From assembly GCA_009746045.1 (NCBI GenBank), contig RPFO01001137.1, forward strand, positions 1 through 64,000: a stretch of 64,000 bases of DNA. The letters run 5' to 3'. Within the stretch, counting starts at the first letter, position 1. The number at the start of each line of letters is the position of its first letter. The stretch comes from Mesostigma viride (lineage: Eukaryota; Streptophyta; Mesostigmatophyceae; Mesostigmatales; Mesostigmataceae). Below are positions 63,601 through 64,000 of this stretch, in pieces. Below the pieces are notes generated by a model, which saw only the letters and a list, made by a program, of their open reading frames with translations, had not been told where the DNA came from and did no database searches. The translations under genes and the position numbers were made by a program.

Positions 63601-64000
63601 GTCCAAAGCGAATAGGCTACAAAATACGGGCAGTTTTACCCGCTACCCCAAACACTCCCACCTGCCATCATCGTGCCCTATTCAAGACCACATCTTATTC
63701 ATGGCCTAACGTATCAGTATAATCATGGCCTAACTAAGCAGTTTCGTCTCCTGCCATAATAGCTGCCCCCCCTGCATCGCGTCACCTGACCAAACCATCC
63801 TGCCCCTTTCTGGTGTCTTGTCGCCGAACCCCTTTCATCCCATCGTTTCTTTCGCTTGTCGCCCACCCCGTCCTTTGTCCTTATCACATGCTTTCACCCC
63901 CCTGCCCCAGGTCTACGCCCAAGAGGCTGCCCGATCCTGCCCCTATTTGTCGCGGCTCATCGGCAAATGCGTGTCCCCGGACGGCCACATGGCCTCCCTC
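51684..64000 (+). CDS. Ankyrin-repeat protein kinase (RLK/Pelle/TKL-like), 3' partial
   Basis: Likely a soluble signalling kinase with an ankyrin platform. Exons: 51684-51776, 53001-53102, 54631-54729, 56004-56102, 57138-57236, 57812-57910, 58792-58893, 59529-59633, 60323-60392, 60965-61179 and 63911 to beyond 64000, all GT-AG; 391 codons in view, frame kept. The first eight exons each code one ankyrin repeat (31-35 residues) between phase-0 introns, for example TPLHKAAREGHATVVEHLL, PLHEAAETGSVEAMKVLL and TALHLAAYKGHLAVAELL; exon 9 is a half repeat (DGRTPRELAREKAVIDFLDA). Exon 10 starts the kinase N-lobe: LREYSAAQLDAATSSF, WEGTLDGKLVAVKRA with the ATP-binding Lys; exon 11 continues YLSRLIGKCVSPDG. 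The glycine loop is replaced by SEDALFEVWEG, so activity is uncertain. The start at 51684 is the first ATG of an ankyrin-like exon; the catalytic loop lies past the window. Confidence 0.9.
52690..52980 (+). repeat. Decayed copies of the next exon's 5' end in intron 1
   Basis: Motifs resembling the junction CCCAG-TTTGACAACACCATCC (52996-53016) recur upstream: CCCAGTTCGGCAACACCACC (52,700), GTTTGACGACACCATTC (52,730), TGTGCAACAACGCCATGCTG (52,812) followed by CACCTGGTGGCAC, and GTTTGACAACACCAAACC (52,943). They look like degraded tandem duplicates of the acceptor side. Confidence 0.6.
53322..53808 (+). repeat. 23-24-bp minisatellite in an ankyrin-kinase intron
   Basis: About 20 copies of GATTAGATACATGTAAGG plus AAAAT or GAAAT. 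Some copies have ATTATT or TTTAAGG variants. Confidence 0.95.
53868..53906 (+). repeat. Short TTTGGGG-like run
   Basis: About 39 bases of GGGTTTGGGGGTTGGGGTTT-type sequence, formally similar to TTGGGG/TTTGGGG telomere repeats, in the intron just after the 23-bp minisatellite. Too short to call an interstitial telomere. Confidence 0.5.
54175..54568 (+). repeat. 57-bp tandem repeat
   Basis: About six copies of a unit containing TGCCATGCCTGCGCTGG, TGTCTCATCGACAATATGG and TCACTATAGTACATAGTA. The array ends some 60 bp before the acceptor of the exon at 54631. Confidence 0.93.
55565..55818 (+). repeat. Pyrimidine-rich tandem repeat, about 24-bp units
   Basis: About ten units of TTTCTAATATTCTTCCGTCC / TTCTGACCCTTT, paired into a longer higher-order unit (the CTACTATTCTTCCGTGCC variant recurs). 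Intronic. Confidence 0.9.
56143..56182 (+). repeat. Duplicate of the end of exon 56004-56102
   Basis: GTGCTGCTGGATGCTGGCGC ACGC-GATGCCACCAA of the exon (56061-56099) recurs 82 bases downstream at 56143-56180, differing by CCCC vs GTG and lacking an intact donor. This is direct evidence for partial exon duplication into the next intron. Confidence 0.92.
56462..56875. repeat. (CCCCA)n array
   Basis: About 410 bp of ACCCC pentamers with some CCCA tetramers. Stop-free in several frames on both strands (Pro-His-Thr; Gly-Val-Trp), compositional only. Intronic to the ankyrin-kinase gene. Confidence 0.97.
61810..63652. mobile_element. Foldback element with long inverted repeats
   Basis: Left arm 61810-62260 and right arm 62805-63652 are inverted copies. 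Outer ends are TTTGGGGTAGTGGGTAAA and TTTACCCGCTACCCCAAA; inner ends are AAAGCCTGAGCCTTAGTAG and its complement. The right arm is longer because an 81-bp block is present six times (63,100-63,597) but only once in the left arm. The unique centre is 0.5 kb and has no recognised gene. No clear target duplication. It sits in the 2.7-kb intron before the last visible kinase exon. Confidence 0.88.
63100..63597. repeat. 81-bp tandem block, six copies
   Basis: Units contain GTCCTCTATACGACAAACAG, CGCCGTCACACGA, ATTTCCCAA(A/C)GTATCCCGAG and TCTCCTAATAA. Since 81 is 27 codons and the unit has no stop in some frames, repeated 27-residue peptides appear open on both strands (DISQSIPSFTNSPNKSLSSI on +, GELVKLGILWEISCDGAVCR on -). 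No coding role is supported. Confidence 0.92.

Overview
The window is nuclear DNA from a eukaryote, most likely a green alga of the Chlorophyceae (Chlamydomonas/Volvox group). Three host genes are split by GT-AG introns. One is a two-domain transmembrane nucleotide cyclase whose layout I recall from Chlamydomonas. The mobile elements include a DIRS retrotransposon with the split direct repeats known from the PAT/Kangaroo group. The species cannot be fixed from sequence alone. I found no bacterial operons, rRNA, tRNA or CRISPR.

Layout. 1-3595: C-rich satellite of 7- and 8-base units. 4626-13512 (+): receptor-type class III cyclase, 7 exons recognised, 5' end not found. 14294-17550: LTR-like or DIRS-like element without a polymerase, holding a long palindrome. 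17551-21260: gene-poor. 21261-30946: degenerate DIRS element (gag-like ORF, RT-RNase H, tyrosine recombinase) with repeats A1...B1-A2-B2; its recombinase is split by about 4.1 kb of satellites. 30958-36131: piggyBac element bounded by TTAA, which carries a 5'-truncated LINE copy. 36461-36787: broken small HIRAN-like ORF. 37085-39087: TTGCCC hexamer arrays. 39165-40920: three more 5'-truncated copies of the same LINE, head to tail. 41050-43000 (-): dead LINE reverse transcriptase of another family. 43137-43655 and 43665-44579: two inverted-repeat elements, the second with TA target duplication. 45330-50733 (-): complete mitochondrial carrier gene (SLC25), 5 exons. 51684 to the right edge (+): ankyrin-repeat/protein kinase gene, 11 exons in view, about one exon per ankyrin repeat. 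Its introns hold several tandem arrays and a 1.8-kb foldback element.

The host genes have no evident pathway link; the carrier and kinase genes are divergent and may share a promoter region. The joined exons keep frame (3441, 921 and 1173 nt, all divisible by 3), which supports the models. A recurring oddity is that exon ends with their splice donors are partly duplicated inside the next intron. Otherwise the window is dominated by nested transposons and simple repeats.
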